From Clostridiales bacterium (lineage in GTDB: Bacteria; Bacillota; Clostridia; TANB77; CAG-508): a DNA stretch of 64,000 nt. Of the stretch, positions 16,336 to 27,119 are shown in pieces (position 1 is the first letter of the stretch; the number at the start of each line of letters is the position of its first letter). The stretch spans positions 52,318-116,317 of the forward strand of contig DXVF01000006.1 in the NCBI GenBank assembly GCA_019417465.1. Reading direction: 5' to 3'. Both the position numbers and the translations under genes were made by a program. Under the pieces are notes generated by a model. It saw only the letters and a program-made list of their open reading frames with translations, was not told the DNA's origin and searched no databases.

Positions 16336-16968
16336 ATGGAAATAGACAAAATGAAAGCAATTATTGAAGCAATATTATTTTCTGCAGGTAGACCTGTTGA
16401 AACTAAAGAATTTATGTCTGCTCTTGAAATTAGTTTCGAAGCAGTACAAGATGTTATGGAAGATATGAGAAATGAATATAAAGATAGAAAAAGAGGGATT
16501 GAATTAGTTAAGACTGATGATTCATATCAATTGTGTACTAAAACAGAATATTATGAATATATCTATCCAGTATTTGATAAGAGAAGTAAACCTAACTTAT
16601 CACAAGCAGCATTAGAGGTTTTGTCAATTATTGCATATAATCCTAAAATCACAAGAGCAGAAATAGAACAGATTCGTGGAGTAAATTCAGATGGAACTAT
16701 ATATAAACTTTTAGAATATGAATTAATACAGGATGTTGGGAAGTTAGATGCACCTGGTAGACCAACAATATATTCAACTACAAATAACTTTTTAAAAATG
16801 TTTGGGATTACAAATTTAGATGAATTACCAGAATTACCAAGATATAAAATTGATGAAAATGAGCAAATAGTAATAGAGGATTTAGTAGAGGAGAAAGAAG
16901 GAGCTGAATTAGAAGTAGAAAATGAGCCTGAAACAAATGAAAATAAATTAAAAGATGAAGAAAATTAA
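16336..16968 (+). CDS. scpB: Segregation and condensation protein B
   Basis: ScpB, the winged-helix kleisin-associated subunit of the SMC-ScpA-ScpB condensin that compacts and segregates the chromosome. About 210 aa. The start at ATG 16336 (MEIDKMKAIIEAILFSAGRPV) has AGAGG 8 nt upstream; an in-frame ATG at 16309 lacks an RBS. Tandem winged helices are visible (LSQAALEVLSIIAYNPKITR, then IEQIRGVNSDG) with the family ending APGRPTIYSTTNNFLKMFGI. The C-terminus is acidic. scpA is not adjacent, unlike in many Firmicutes. Confidence 0.9.
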   Translation: MEIDKMKAIIEAILFSAGRPVETKEFMSALEISFEAVQDVMEDMRNEYKDRKRGIELVKTDDSYQLCTKTEYYEYIYPVFDKRSKPNLSQAALEVLSIIAYNPKITRAEIEQIRGVNSDGTIYKLLEYELIQDVGKLDAPGRPTIYSTTNNFLKMFGITNLDELPELPRYKIDENEQIVIEDLVEEKEGAELEVENEPETNENKLKDEEN

Positions 16969-16973
16969 ATTAT

Positions 16974-17008
16974 GAAGGTTTCATATATATTAGGAGACCT
17001 TTTTTGTT
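16974..17008 (+). terminator. Terminator after scpB
   Basis: AAGGTTTC (about 16976-16983) pairs with GAGACCTT (about 16994-17001) with one mismatch and is followed by TTTTTT. It is shared with the convergent small gene. Confidence 0.65.
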
Positions 17009-17152
17009 TTAATCCTTTTTGGAAAAATTGTTTTTTGATAGATAATATGCACAATCAAAGCTAGGGGTAGCCTTTTGGGTAACAATATTTTCATATGAAC
17101 ATTTACCGTCTTTTTGATAAATGCAGTCAGAAGAACAGTTTATGTTAGTCAA
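17009..17152 (-). CDS. 47-aa four-cysteine small protein
   Basis: A TTG start at 17152 behind AGAGGTGATT gives MTNINCSSDCIYQKDGKCSY and then a further cysteine in FDCAYYLSK. The spacing C-x3-C-x7-C-x15-C suggests a small metal- or FeS-binding protein. Small clostridial proteins of this form are widespread but uncharacterised. It sits just upstream of nth in divergent gene order and may share regulation. Confidence 0.65.
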   Translation of the reverse strand: MTNINCSSDCIYQKDGKCSYENIVTQKATPSFDCAYYLSKNNFSKKD

Positions 17153-17225
17153 AATAAATCACCTCTAAAACATGTGTAAAATTTGTAAATCTATTTAATT
17201 ATATTATGTATAATCTTATATATAA

Positions 17226-17861
17226 TTATACATTTTTAGAAAAATTTTTACAAAAACTATTTATTACACAATCTTCACATTTTGGATTTCTTGCTGTACA
17301 AATATTACGACCATGATAAATGAAAATATGATTAATATCTTTATAATATTCCTTTGGAAAAATTTTTAATAAATCTTCTTCTATTTTAGATGGGTCAGCT
17401 TTTTTTGATAGACCTATTCTGTTAGAAAGTCTTTTTGCATGTGTGTCTACAGCAATTCCTTGAGGTAGATTAAATGCTTCTAACATTATTACATTTGCTG
17501 TTTTTCTTCCTACACCAGGTAATTTCATTAATTCTTCCATAGTTTTGGGTACATTACTATTATATTGTTTTACTAATATATTAGCTGTGGCTTTTATGTT
17601 TTTTGCTTTAGTTTTATAAAATCCGCAAGGATGAATTAATTCTTCTAGTTTAGATAGTTCGATATTTGCAAAATCTTCTGGAGTGTTGTATTTTGAAAAT
17701 ATTGATGGTGTTACTTTATTTACTCTTTCGTCTGTACATTGAGCAGATAATATAACTGCAATTAATAATTCAAAAGGGCTTGTAAAGTCTAAACTGCATT
17801 CTGCATTTGGGTAAGCTTTCTTTAATTTTTCTATAAGATTTATTGCATCATTTTTTTTCAT
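17226..17861 (-). CDS. nth: Endonuclease III
   Basis: A 211-aa base-excision repair glycosylase/AP lyase that removes oxidised pyrimidines. It carries the helix-hairpin-helix LPGVGRKTANVIM with the catalytic Lys in this region, the catalytic Asp in GIAVDTHAKRLSNR, and the C-terminal [4Fe-4S] cysteines C-x6-C-x2-C-x5-C (CTARNPKCEDCVINSFC). Start at ATG 17861 behind GGTGAT. Length and motifs are standard. Confidence 0.95.
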   Translation of the reverse strand: MKKNDAINLIEKLKKAYPNAECSLDFTSPFELLIAVILSAQCTDERVNKVTPSIFSKYNTPEDFANIELSKLEELIHPCGFYKTKAKNIKATANILVKQYNSNVPKTMEELMKLPGVGRKTANVIMLEAFNLPQGIAVDTHAKRLSNRIGLSKKADPSKIEEDLLKIFPKEYYKDINHIFIYHGRNICTARNPKCEDCVINSFCKNFSKNV

Positions 17862-18131
17862 ATTAATATCACCATAAAAAATATATTTACAATCATTTAT
17901 ATTTTCGAAATTACCTTTAGTTTACTAGATTCATATAAAGTTTTATAAAAAAGAGCATAAAAAATTTATGGTTTAGATTGTTATAAATATAGTAATACTA
18001 TCAATTGTCTGCTTTAGTTGTAGACTACTTAATTAACATTAAATAAATGATTGTATAAGAAAATTTAATGTTATTTAAGTAACGATTCCATAATAATGTT
18101 AATATAATATACCAATAGGAGGTAATATATT

Positions 18132-18281
18132 ATGTTTTGTGTATTAAAAAAGACTTTAGGTGTATGTTTAATAGGTCTAGGACTTGGAATATTACTTGTA
18201 TTATTACTTCCATTAACTGGTTGGCTATTTGCCATAGGTCTAGCTGTCGTTTGCATAGGATTTATGTGGCTTGCGTGTTAA
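18132..18281 (+). CDS. 49-aa two-helix membrane protein
   Basis: Starts at ATG 18132 behind AGGAGGT. It encodes an almost wholly hydrophobic protein with two helices (CLIGLGLGILLVLLLPLTG and WLFAIGLAVVCIGFMW). It is immediately upstream of spoVM on the same strand, so a sporulation membrane role is plausible. The gene is too small for family assignment by eye. Confidence 0.7.
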   Translation: MFCVLKKTLGVCLIGLGLGILLVLLLPLTGWLFAIGLAVVCIGFMWLAC

Positions 18282-18309
18282 ATGTTAATAAAAAGAGGAG
18301 TGAAGTAAA

Positions 18310-18384
18310 ATGACAATAGTAGTAAAAAAAGTGCCAAAATTTTTAAGAGGATTTGTAAAAATGATATTTGGCATAAAAGAATAA
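18310..18384 (+). CDS. spoVM: Stage V sporulation protein M, 24 aa
   Basis: Micro-protein starting at ATG 18310 behind AGGAGTG. The sequence begins MTIVVKKVPKFLRGFVKMIF, matching the SpoVM pattern: a short amphipathic helix with a KxPKFL..IV turn, as in the 26-aa Bacillus protein. SpoVM recognises the curved forespore membrane and anchors SpoIVA during coat assembly; it also inhibits FtsH. It lies between a tiny membrane protein and a strong terminator, so the two form a small operon. Confidence 0.85.
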   Translation: MTIVVKKVPKFLRGFVKMIFGIKE

Positions 18385-18400
18385 TACATAAGAAAAAAAG

Positions 18401-18425
18401 AAAAGTAGGCTGCTAACCTACTTTT
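18401..18425 (+). terminator. Terminator after spoVM
   Basis: Perfect 9-bp arms AAAAGTAGG (18401-18409) and CCTACTTTT (18417-18425) with a 7-nt loop. A further AT-rich inverted repeat lies at about 18430-18502 (ATAATAGGA facing TCCTATTAT). Confidence 0.8.
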
Positions 18426-18638
18426 CTTTCTATATATAATAGGAGATTTCTAGTATAAAATAAAAATTTAACTAGTAGAGAGATTTCCTATTATATAATA
18501 AGCTTTGCTAAACATTATACAGAAAAATTTATAACATAACATAACATAAATTTTTCACATGCTAACAAAAAAGGCATAAAAGTAATCTAAAAGTTTAAAA
18601 AATTGTAATTATGCCTATTTTGTTTTTTCTTTTTGAGA

Positions 18639-18836
18639 TTAAGCTCTTTTAACTTTTCCAGAACGTAAGCATTTAGCACATACAGAGATTCTTTTTGTTT
18701 CTCCATTTATAATAGCTTTAATTGTTCTTAAATTTGGTTTCCATGTTCTAGTAGCTCTTCTACTTACATGTGAACGAGCGATACTAATTTTATTACCATG
18801 AGATAATGATTTCTCACAAATTTCGCATTTTGCCAT
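18639..18836 (-). CDS. rpmB: 50S ribosomal protein L28
   Basis: About 65 aa. Start at ATG 18836 (MAKCEICEKSLSHGNKISIA) behind GGAGGT; an upstream in-frame GTG overlaps the RBS and is not used. The core RSHVSRRATRTWKPNL is the L28 signature. Two Cys pairs (CEIC and CAKC) make this the zinc-binding form. It binds 23S rRNA in the large subunit. Monocistronic. Confidence 0.95.
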   Translation of the reverse strand: MAKCEICEKSLSHGNKISIARSHVSRRATRTWKPNLRTIKAIINGETKRISVCAKCLRSGKVKRA

Positions 18837-19009
18837 AATTAATTGCACCTCCTATATGCATAATAAAATTGACTAAGTATAAGTTTATCATAACTTTTAT
18901 AAAAAAACAAGTGCTTTTAAGGGATTTTTAATAAAATTTAATATAAGTATTCACGAGAAAAAGATTTTATGATATAGTAAAAAAAGATTTTTTAAAGGAG
19001 TTTTTGCAA

Positions 19010-20713
19010 ATGATGAAAGAAAAAATAGAAAAAAAGAAAAATAATTTTATAAAAAATATTTTTATAGTGTGTGTAATAATGGCTATAGCCTTATTTATAT
19101 TAAAAGTTGCACCAAATTATATAAAGAAAGTAGATAATAAAATAAGTCTAATTGTAAATTATACAGATGTAACATATAGTTTGAAGCAAGAAGTATATAT
19201 TGATGAAAAAGGAATCTTATATTTAAGTAAAGATGATATTAAAAATTTTTATGATGAATATATTTATTATGATGAAAAATATAATCAAATTATTACAGGT
19301 TCAGATACAAAAATTGCAACTATGGTAGTAGGAGAAAATCAGAAAACTGTTAATGGAGAAACATCTTCAATGAATGCAGAAGTGAAGGAAATCGAAGGAA
19401 AGTATTATATTCCTTTCTCTGAATTAGAAGATGTGTATAATGTAAAAGCAACATATATAGAAGAGTCTAATACAGTAGTTTTAGATTCTTTAGATAAGAA
19501 GTTAGAAATAGCAAACAGTTTAGAAAAAAATAAAGTTAAATATAAACCTACATATTTTTCAAAAACAGTTGATGAATTAGAAGAGGGAGAAGAAGTTTAT
19601 ATAGTTCAGACAAAATCTGATGATTCAGAAATTACATCAAAAAATTATATAAAAGTTAGGACTAAAGCAGGAAAAATCGGATATGTAAAACAAGATTCTA
19701 TTTCTGAAAAAGTTACAGTAAGAGAGGAAAAAGTAGAAAATAAACAAATAGAAGGAAAGGTTAGCCTAGTTTGGGAGTATTTTTCTGAATATGGACAAGC
19801 ACCTAATAGAACGGGAACTAATATTGAAGGGGTAAATGTTGTTTCACCAGCGTTTTTTACTTTGGAGAAACTAGGAAAAGGTAACATTATAGAAAATGTT
19901 GGAACAAGTGGAGAAGAGTATATAAAATGGGCACATTCAAATGGATATAAAGTATGGCCACTAGTTTCTAATAATTCAATGAAAGAGACAACATCGGAAA
20001 TAATGAATGATTACAAATTAAGAGAAAATTTAATTAATCAAATTGTAGATTATGTTAAAAAATATGATTTAGATGGTGTGAATATAGATTTTGAATATAT
20101 GAAAGAAGAAGATAGAGATCTGTTTTCTAGATTTATAATAGAACTTACACCAAGAATAAAAGAATTAGGAAAGGTTGTATCTGTTGATGTAACAGCACCT
20201 GATGGATCACCAGACTGGTCTTTATGTTTTAATAGAAATGTTTTAGGAGATGTTACAGATTATGTTATGTTCATGGCATATGATCAACATGGAGTATCTT
20301 CTAAAGAAGAAGGAACTGTTGCAGGATTTGATTGGGTAGAACTAAATGTAAATAAGTTTTTAAAACAAGAAGAAGTACCATCAGAAAAATTAGTCTTAGG
20401 AATACCTTTTTATACAAGACTTTGGAAGGAGACAGATGGAGAAATAACAAGTTCTGTAGTAACTATGAAAAATATAGAAAAGTCCATTCCTGAGGGAGTT
20501 ACAAAAGTATGGGATGATATATTGAAACAGAATTACATACAATATGAAAAAGATGGAAGTATATATAAGATGTGGATAGAAGATGAAGAATCAATTAAAG
20601 AAAAGTTATCATTAGTAGATAAATATAATTTAGCTGGAGCATCTTATTGGGTAAAAGACTATGAACATGAAAATATATGGAATATAATAAAACAAGAATT
20701 AAATATGGAATAA
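19010..20713 (+). CDS. Glycoside hydrolase family 18 with SH3-like domain
   Basis: About 567 aa from ATG 19010 (AGGAG 9 nt upstream). An N-terminal membrane anchor (about 16-36) is followed by a copper-amine-oxidase-N-like stalk (about 45-165), an SH3-like segment (about 190-235, YIKVRTKAGKIGYVKQDS) and a GH18 barrel. The catalytic motif DGVNIDFE spans 355-362, with Glu362 the general acid. AYDQHG and ASYWVKDYE complete the fold. Such enzymes act on peptidoglycan; relatives include the spore cortex-lytic SleL/YaaH group. It is probably membrane-anchored and acts on the wall or cortex. Confidence 0.88.
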   Translation: MMKEKIEKKKNNFIKNIFIVCVIMAIALFILKVAPNYIKKVDNKISLIVNYTDVTYSLKQEVYIDEKGILYLSKDDIKNFYDEYIYYDEKYNQIITGSDTKIATMVVGENQKTVNGETSSMNAEVKEIEGKYYIPFSELEDVYNVKATYIEESNTVVLDSLDKKLEIANSLEKNKVKYKPTYFSKTVDELEEGEEVYIVQTKSDDSEITSKNYIKVRTKAGKIGYVKQDSISEKVTVREEKVENKQIEGKVSLVWEYFSEYGQAPNRTGTNIEGVNVVSPAFFTLEKLGKGNIIENVGTSGEEYIKWAHSNGYKVWPLVSNNSMKETTSEIMNDYKLRENLINQIVDYVKKYDLDGVNIDFEYMKEEDRDLFSRFIIELTPRIKELGKVVSVDVTAPDGSPDWSLCFNRNVLGDVTDYVMFMAYDQHGVSSKEEGTVAGFDWVELNVNKFLKQEEVPSEKLVLGIPFYTRLWKETDGEITSSVVTMKNIEKSIPEGVTKVWDDILKQNYIQYEKDGSIYKMWIEDEESIKEKLSLVDKYNLAGASYWVKDYEHENIWNIIKQELNME

Positions 20714-20765
20714 TTTTAAATTACCTAAATATAATATAAAACAAATTATATTTAGGTGATTTTTT

Positions 20766-21795
20766 ATGAAAGAAAAAAGTGTTAAGTTCTATTTGAAAGA
20801 ATATACAAGTAAATTAGAGTTTTGGGAGAATAAAAAATTAATAAAATTACATAATAAAATAAAACTAAGAAAAATAAAAATTATATACAATTTTTTTCTT
20901 CGAATTCTTATCTGTATTAATTTTAGTTTTAAAAAATTTAGTGCAAAGTTAGAAATAGAAAAGATTAAAGAAGAAAGTTTTTTGTGTATAATTCCATTAG
21001 ATATAGACAAAATAAAATATACAAATAGTAATAAATTTGTTAACTATTTGTATAAAAAATGTGTTAATAATATTGAAAAAACTGTTAATAGATATGATGT
21101 GAAGTTTATTATTTTATCTAAGAAAGTAAAGGGATTAGAAGAGATAAAGAATATGTGCATATGTAATAATATAAATATTTTAAATGGGAAGTATTTATTT
21201 AAAATAATGATAATAAATGTATTAGAACATATTCTGAATATTAGAAATGAAAAATTAGAAAACCAAAATATACATATAGTAGTAAATCAAAATAGTGAAA
21301 TGAATATTAATTTGATAGAATATATTTCTGGAAAAGTTAAAAGCGCAAATATTGTAACAAAACAAATAAGGAATTTTCGGAAGACTAGAGAAGTATCTAT
21401 ATGAAAAAAATGGAATTATGTTAGTTTTATCAAATAATAAAAAGAAAAGTCTTAAAAGAGCTAAAATAGTTATTAATTTTGATATGAAACAAGATATGTT
21501 TTCTAATTACCAAATAAATCGCAATGCAATGATCATAAATTTAAGTGAGAGTATTATAGAAATGGAGAAGTCTTTTAATGGAATAGTTATTAATTCTATG
21601 CAGATTAATGATATTAATTATAAAATAAGAAACTATTATCTATTTGAATATATAGATTTATATGAAAGTGATATAATAGAAGAGAGTAAGTTTGGTAAAA
21701 TTTTAGAAAAAATAAAAGAGGATAATATTATGATTAAAGATTTAATAGGAAAAAGAGGGAAAATCCAAAATATGGAATATACAAAAATTGCTTGA
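20766..21795 (+). CDS. 342-aa conserved protein made across a CGG +1 shift
   Basis: Two apparently separate ORFs (20766-21404 and 21418-21795) are one gene. In frame 1 the codon CGG at 21378-21380 is followed by a stop 7 codons on. Skipping its C gives ...IRNF-GRLEKYLYEKNGIMLVLSNNKKKSLKRAK..., which runs straight into the second ORF and leaves 343 whole codons. The join makes a smooth fold unit: repeated alpha/beta segments (FLCIIPLDIDK, VKFIILSKK, NIHIVVNQN, NIVTKQI, GIMLVLSN, KIVINFDM) as in a Rossmann-type protein. The function is unknown. It lies between the GH18 gene and greA. Confidence 0.75.
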
Positions 21796-21820
21796 CAAAT
21801 CTAATAAACTGGATTAATAT
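21792..21820 (+). promoter_or_regulatory. Sigma-A promoter of greA
   Basis: TTGACA at 21792-21797, a 17-bp spacer and TAATAT at 21815-21820. The -35 box overlaps the stop codon of the upstream gene; the transcript would begin about 55 nt before the greA ATG. Confidence 0.8.
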
Positions 21821-21883
21821 ATGTAAGAATTTAAAGTGTCGGATTACATAAACACCACTTTTTTATACACAAGGAGGAAAAAT

Positions 21884-22360
21884 ATGGGAGATAAAGAAGT
21901 AATATTAACAGAAGAAGGTTATAAAAATCTAGAGAAAGAATTAGATTATTTAAAAACTGAAAAAAGAGCTGAGATAGCAGAAAGAATAAAAGTTGCTTTA
22001 GGGTTTGGAGATTTGTCTGAAAATTCAGAATATGATGAGGCAAAAAGTGCTCAAGCAGAAAATGAGAATAAAATTATAGAATTGGAAAATAAATTAAGAC
22101 ATGCAAAGATTATTGATGAATCAGAAATAGACACAAAAACTGTTCAAGTTGGAAATACAGTAAAATTATTTGATATGGAATTTGAAGAAGAAGTTTGCTA
22201 TACTATAGTAGGATCTACAGAAGTTGATTTAAGCTTAAATAGAATATCAAACGAATCGCCAATTGGTATTGCATTATTAGGGGCTAAAAAGAATCAGACA
22301 ATTGAAGTTCAAGCTCCAGCAGGAACTATTAGATATAAAGTTTTAGCTATTACTAAATAG
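21884..22360 (+). CDS. greA: Transcription elongation factor GreA
   Basis: A 158-aa factor that rescues backtracked RNA polymerase by stimulating transcript cleavage. Start at ATG 21884 (MGDKEVILTEEGYKNLEKEL) behind AAGGAGG; the frame is open further upstream without a start signal. The N-terminal coiled coil carries the acidic tip GDLSENSEYDEAK. The C-terminal FKBP-like domain includes SPIGIALLGAKK. Standard in length and motifs. Confidence 0.95.
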   Translation: MGDKEVILTEEGYKNLEKELDYLKTEKRAEIAERIKVALGFGDLSENSEYDEAKSAQAENENKIIELENKLRHAKIIDESEIDTKTVQVGNTVKLFDMEFEEEVCYTIVGSTEVDLSLNRISNESPIGIALLGAKKNQTIEVQAPAGTIRYKVLAITK

Positions 22361-22404
22361 ATTAAATGTAAATAATTAAAGTTAAAATCTTAACTATAAA
22401 ATAA

Positions 22405-22445
22405 AAATAAACCTTAGAAATTCTTAAAAATTCTAGGGTTTATTT
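22405..22445. terminator. Bidirectional terminator between greA and deoD
   Basis: AAATAAACCTTAGAA (22405-22419) pairs with TTCTAGGGTTTATTT (22431-22445) with one mismatch; T-rich flanks lie on both strands. It separates convergent greA and deoD. Confidence 0.8.
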
Positions 22446-22547
22446 CTTAATATACTGAAAGAAATATAAAATTAATAAATAATTTTTATGCTTGTATGTT
22501 TAAAAAAAGATGGTAGTAAAAATTTTAAAACTCTATATTAAGTTAAT

Positions 22548-23268
22548 TTAAATTTTTAAAGAACTTTCTAATGCAAGTAATATCATGTCATTTAAAGATT
22601 TTTCTCTTTCATCTGATGAGATTTCTTGCTTTTTATAGTGGGAATCTACAACTGTTAATAAACAAGAAGCTTTTTTATTTAAATATTTAGCTGTATAGAA
22701 TAGAGCAAACGCTTCCATTTCAGCACCTATAATATTTAAGGTTTTTGGAAATCTTGAAATTAAATCATCTATATTTTCAACATAGTAATCAAAACATTCT
22801 GAGCAAAGTGTGTGTCCTTTTACATAAGGTATATTTATTTTTTTAGCAGTTTCTTCTATTATATTATTTGTTTTTATATCTGCTTCTGCGATATGTTCAT
22901 CTTTTCCATGTAAAGCTTTAGCAAAGTTTCCTTCAGTATATGTTTTATCTACTAAAATAGTGTCAAATATATTCAAATCTTCAGTATATGCTCCGACAAG
23001 AACCTATTCTTATTATAGTATCAACATCATAAAATTTATATAATTCGTAGCAGTAAATACCAATGCTTGGCATTCCCATTCCAGAAGCAAACACTGTTAT
23101 TTCTTTTCCTTTATATGTTCCTGTATAACCATAAATGTTTCTAACAGAATTAATTAATCTAGGATTTTCTAAAAAATTTTCTGCAATGTATTTTGCTCTA
23201 AGTGGGTCACCTGGCATTAATACTATTTTTGCTACATCTTCTTTTTTTGAACTAATATGTGGTGTCAT
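22548..23268 (-). CDS. deoD: Purine nucleoside phosphorylase DeoD, read through a CGG +1 shift
   Basis: Phosphorolyses purine nucleosides in salvage. The first part (MTPHISSKKEDVAKIVLMPG ... DVDTIIRIGSC) ends in TGT CGG AGC ATA TAC TGA. Dropping the C of CGG (complement of 22995) gives GSC-GAYTEDLNIFDTILVD, the invariant PNP segment, and continues to a normal stop. The whole is exactly 240 codons including stop, the usual DeoD length. The second part holds the active-site NIIGAEMEAFALF and the catalytic Asp in LTVVDSH. RBS AAGGAGGTAA precedes the ATG. This is the clearest test case for CGG skipping, because the enzyme is short and highly conserved. Confidence 0.88.
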
Positions 23269-23560
23269 AAATTACCTCCTTGAAATTTTGATAAAAATAA
23301 AATATATATATTTTTTATTATTGTCAATATTTTATTAAAAAATAATTCTTAACAATTAAAAATTTTTTGAAAGGTTTGTTATGAAAATAGTAATATTTTA
23401 GATAGTGGATAGAGGCTTTATTCAGTAACAATTGTGCTGATATAAAATGTAGATTTATGCGGAAGGATATTAAGTAAATATATTAATAAATAAAAAAATT
23501 GAATATTTTGTAACAAAATATTAACAGAAGATACTAAATAAGTGAAAGGAGGAAAATGTT

Positions 23561-24055
23561 ATGCAGGATATGGATACAATATATAAAAAATATGCTGAAA
23601 TTGTTTATAAATATGTATTCTGTTTAACTGGAAATGAAGATACAACTGAAGAAATAGTCCAAGAAACTTTTTTAATAGCTGTTAAAGATATAAATAAGTT
23701 TAGAGGTGAGTGCAAAATATCAACTTGGCTATGTCAAATTAGTAAATATATATGGTATAAGAAATTAAAAAAGAAAAATCAAAAAAAGGAAATACCATTA
23801 GATATATTGAAAAATACATTATTTATAGAAGAATCAATAGAAGAAAATCTTTGGAATAAAGAAAAAAAGATACAATTATTTAAAAAATTGCAAAATTTTG
23901 ATGAAGATACTAAAAATGTAATGTATTTAAGAATATTTGGTAATTTTGAATATAATGAAATTGCTGAAATTATGAATAAAACATCGAATTGGGCAAGAGT
24001 TGTATTTTTTCGAGGTAAGCAAAAATTAAAGGAGGAATTAGAAGATGAAAAATGA
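23561..24055 (+). CDS. ECF-type RNA polymerase sigma factor
   Basis: 164 aa. Region 2 is visible as YKYVFCLTGNEDTTEEIVQETFLIAVKD split around the core-binding helix, followed by FRGECKISTWLCQISKYIWY (region 2.4). Region 4 is the helix-turn-helix MYLRIFGNFEYNEIAEIMNK and NWARVVFFRGKQKL. An RBS (AAAGGAGG) precedes the ATG. It overlaps the anti-sigma gene by 11 nt, a typical sigma/anti-sigma operon. The 290-bp upstream region is AT-rich with a GTAACA near 23510 that could be part of an autoregulated ECF promoter; I would not claim it firmly. Confidence 0.88.
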   Translation: MQDMDTIYKKYAEIVYKYVFCLTGNEDTTEEIVQETFLIAVKDINKFRGECKISTWLCQISKYIWYKKLKKKNQKKEIPLDILKNTLFIEESIEENLWNKEKKIQLFKKLQNFDEDTKNVMYLRIFGNFEYNEIAEIMNKTSNWARVVFFRGKQKLKEELEDEK

Positions 24056-24683
24056 ATGTGATATTGTTGGCGATTTATTATTTAGCTATAATGATGGTAT
24101 TCTAAGTAATACTTCTAAAGAACTAGTAGAAGAACATTTAAAAAAATGCGAGAAATGTAAAAAGATTTTAGAAGAAATAAAACAAGAAAGTGATGTAAAA
24201 AATCAAGTAAAAGAAATTGATTTTTTTAAGAGTATTAAGAAGAATATAAATAAAAAAAATATAATAATATTGCTAGTTTTTATGATTTTAATGCTTATAG
24301 TTCTATTTAATATACAAGTATATGATAATTATAATGAAATTTCATCTACAATGGAAATATATCTAAAAGATGATATAACAGATCAACAAATAGAAGATAT
24401 AAAAAACAAAATAATTGAAAAAAGTGATAATATAGAGCTTGAATATGTTTCAAAAGAAAGCGCATTGGAAAGATTTAAAAGTAATTTAGGAGAAAATGAA
24501 AATTTATTAAATGATTTTAATAACCAGAATAACCCTATACCAGCTTCTATTGAAATAAAGACAGATACAAAAATTCAAATAATAGTAGAAAGCATACAAG
24601 ATATGCAAGGAATATCTCACATAACAACTCATATAAATTCTAATCCATACGAATTATATATACAGAAAATTATGAAAAAATAG
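24045..24683 (+). CDS. Anti-sigma factor with ZAS domain and FtsX-like outer domain
   Basis: A 212-aa membrane protein. The cytoplasmic part has the zinc-binding anti-sigma motif H-x3-C-x2-C (HLKKCEKC, about 30-37). One transmembrane helix lies at about 74-93. The outer part (about 105-205) resembles the extracellular domain of FtsX: a strand (MEIYLKDDITDQQIEDIKNK), the segment YVSKESALERFKSNLGENE, then PIPASIEIK. FtsX domains of this kind activate peptidoglycan hydrolases. A fusion with an anti-sigma suggests the sigma factor senses wall state. It overlaps the sigma gene by 11 nt. Confidence 0.8.
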   Translation: MKNECDIVGDLLFSYNDGILSNTSKELVEEHLKKCEKCKKILEEIKQESDVKNQVKEIDFFKSIKKNINKKNIIILLVFMILMLIVLFNIQVYDNYNEISSTMEIYLKDDITDQQIEDIKNKIIEKSDNIELEYVSKESALERFKSNLGENENLLNDFNNQNNPIPASIEIKTDTKIQIIVESIQDMQGISHITTHINSNPYELYIQKIMKK

Positions 24684-24975
24684 TATTTAATTATAAAGTG
24701 TGGGCAAAATTTTATTATAAAAGTTTAAAAGAGCATTGAAATTTAAAAAGATAGGTGATAAAATAAAAATAGATTTAAAAAAAACCGCATTTTTTGTAGG
24801 AATTTTTTAAATCTTTTTTTAATTTTTATAAAGATTCGTAAATAGTTACATTTTATATCTTTTAGAAACTAATAAAATTAAAAATCGATAAAATAGTACT
24901 ACTTAGATTCAAGAATAAGTAAAATTCAGTCGAAACTAAAAATTGTGGCTATACAAAATAAGGAGGATTTTTTAG
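24684..24975. other. Intergenic region upstream of pyrG
   Basis: 292 bp, strongly A/T-rich, without an ORF. It contains T-runs (about 24790-24830) that could end the sigma/anti-sigma transcript. I see no recognisable riboswitch. The RBS of pyrG (AAGGAGG) lies at its end. Confidence 0.5.
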
Positions 24976-26571
<1,596 letters not shown>

Positions 26572-26708
26572 TTTGAATTTGTCAAAATAAAAAATATTAG
26601 GTATTAACATAAAAAATAATTGAAAATACTAGTAAACTTTATATTATTATGATAAAATAAATATATCATACCTCTTTGTGAAAATTATGTGAAAAATTAA
26701 AATATATA

Positions 26709-26765
26709 TTGACTTTTTAAAAAATAGGGTATAAATTATTAGCAGTCTAAATAAAAGACTGCTAA
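26709..26765 (+). promoter_or_regulatory. groESL promoter with CIRCE-type HrcA operator
   Basis: TTGACT (26709-26714) and a TATAAA-like -10 (about 26730) lead into TTAGCAGTC (26739-26747), a 9-bp spacer and GACTGCTAA (26757-26765). This is the CIRCE layout (consensus TTAGCACTC-N9-GAGTGCTAA) with a matched change in both arms, so the dyad is kept. It implies HrcA repression of groESL. Confidence 0.85.
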
Positions 26766-26837
26766 TTTTCACGAATATTATTAAAAACAAAGAATATAAT
26801 ATAATGTTCGTAAGCAAAAAAAGAGGAGGTAATGTAA

Positions 26838-27119
<282 letters not shown>

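Noticed and set aside
18000..18130. tRNA gene upstream of the spoVM operon
   Set aside because: No cloverleaf or T-loop consensus; I found no tRNA or rRNA gene in the window.
22548..23268. All CGG frame breaks as random sequencing indels
   Set aside because: Random errors would hit homopolymers and varied sites. Here every break except one (4349) is a C before GG at a glycine position, and CGG is otherwise absent from resident frames. A systematic base-calling artefact cannot be excluded without reads and is listed as a test.
24684..24975. Riboswitch upstream of pyrG
   Set aside because: No recognisable aptamer; only A/T-rich sequence and T-runs.
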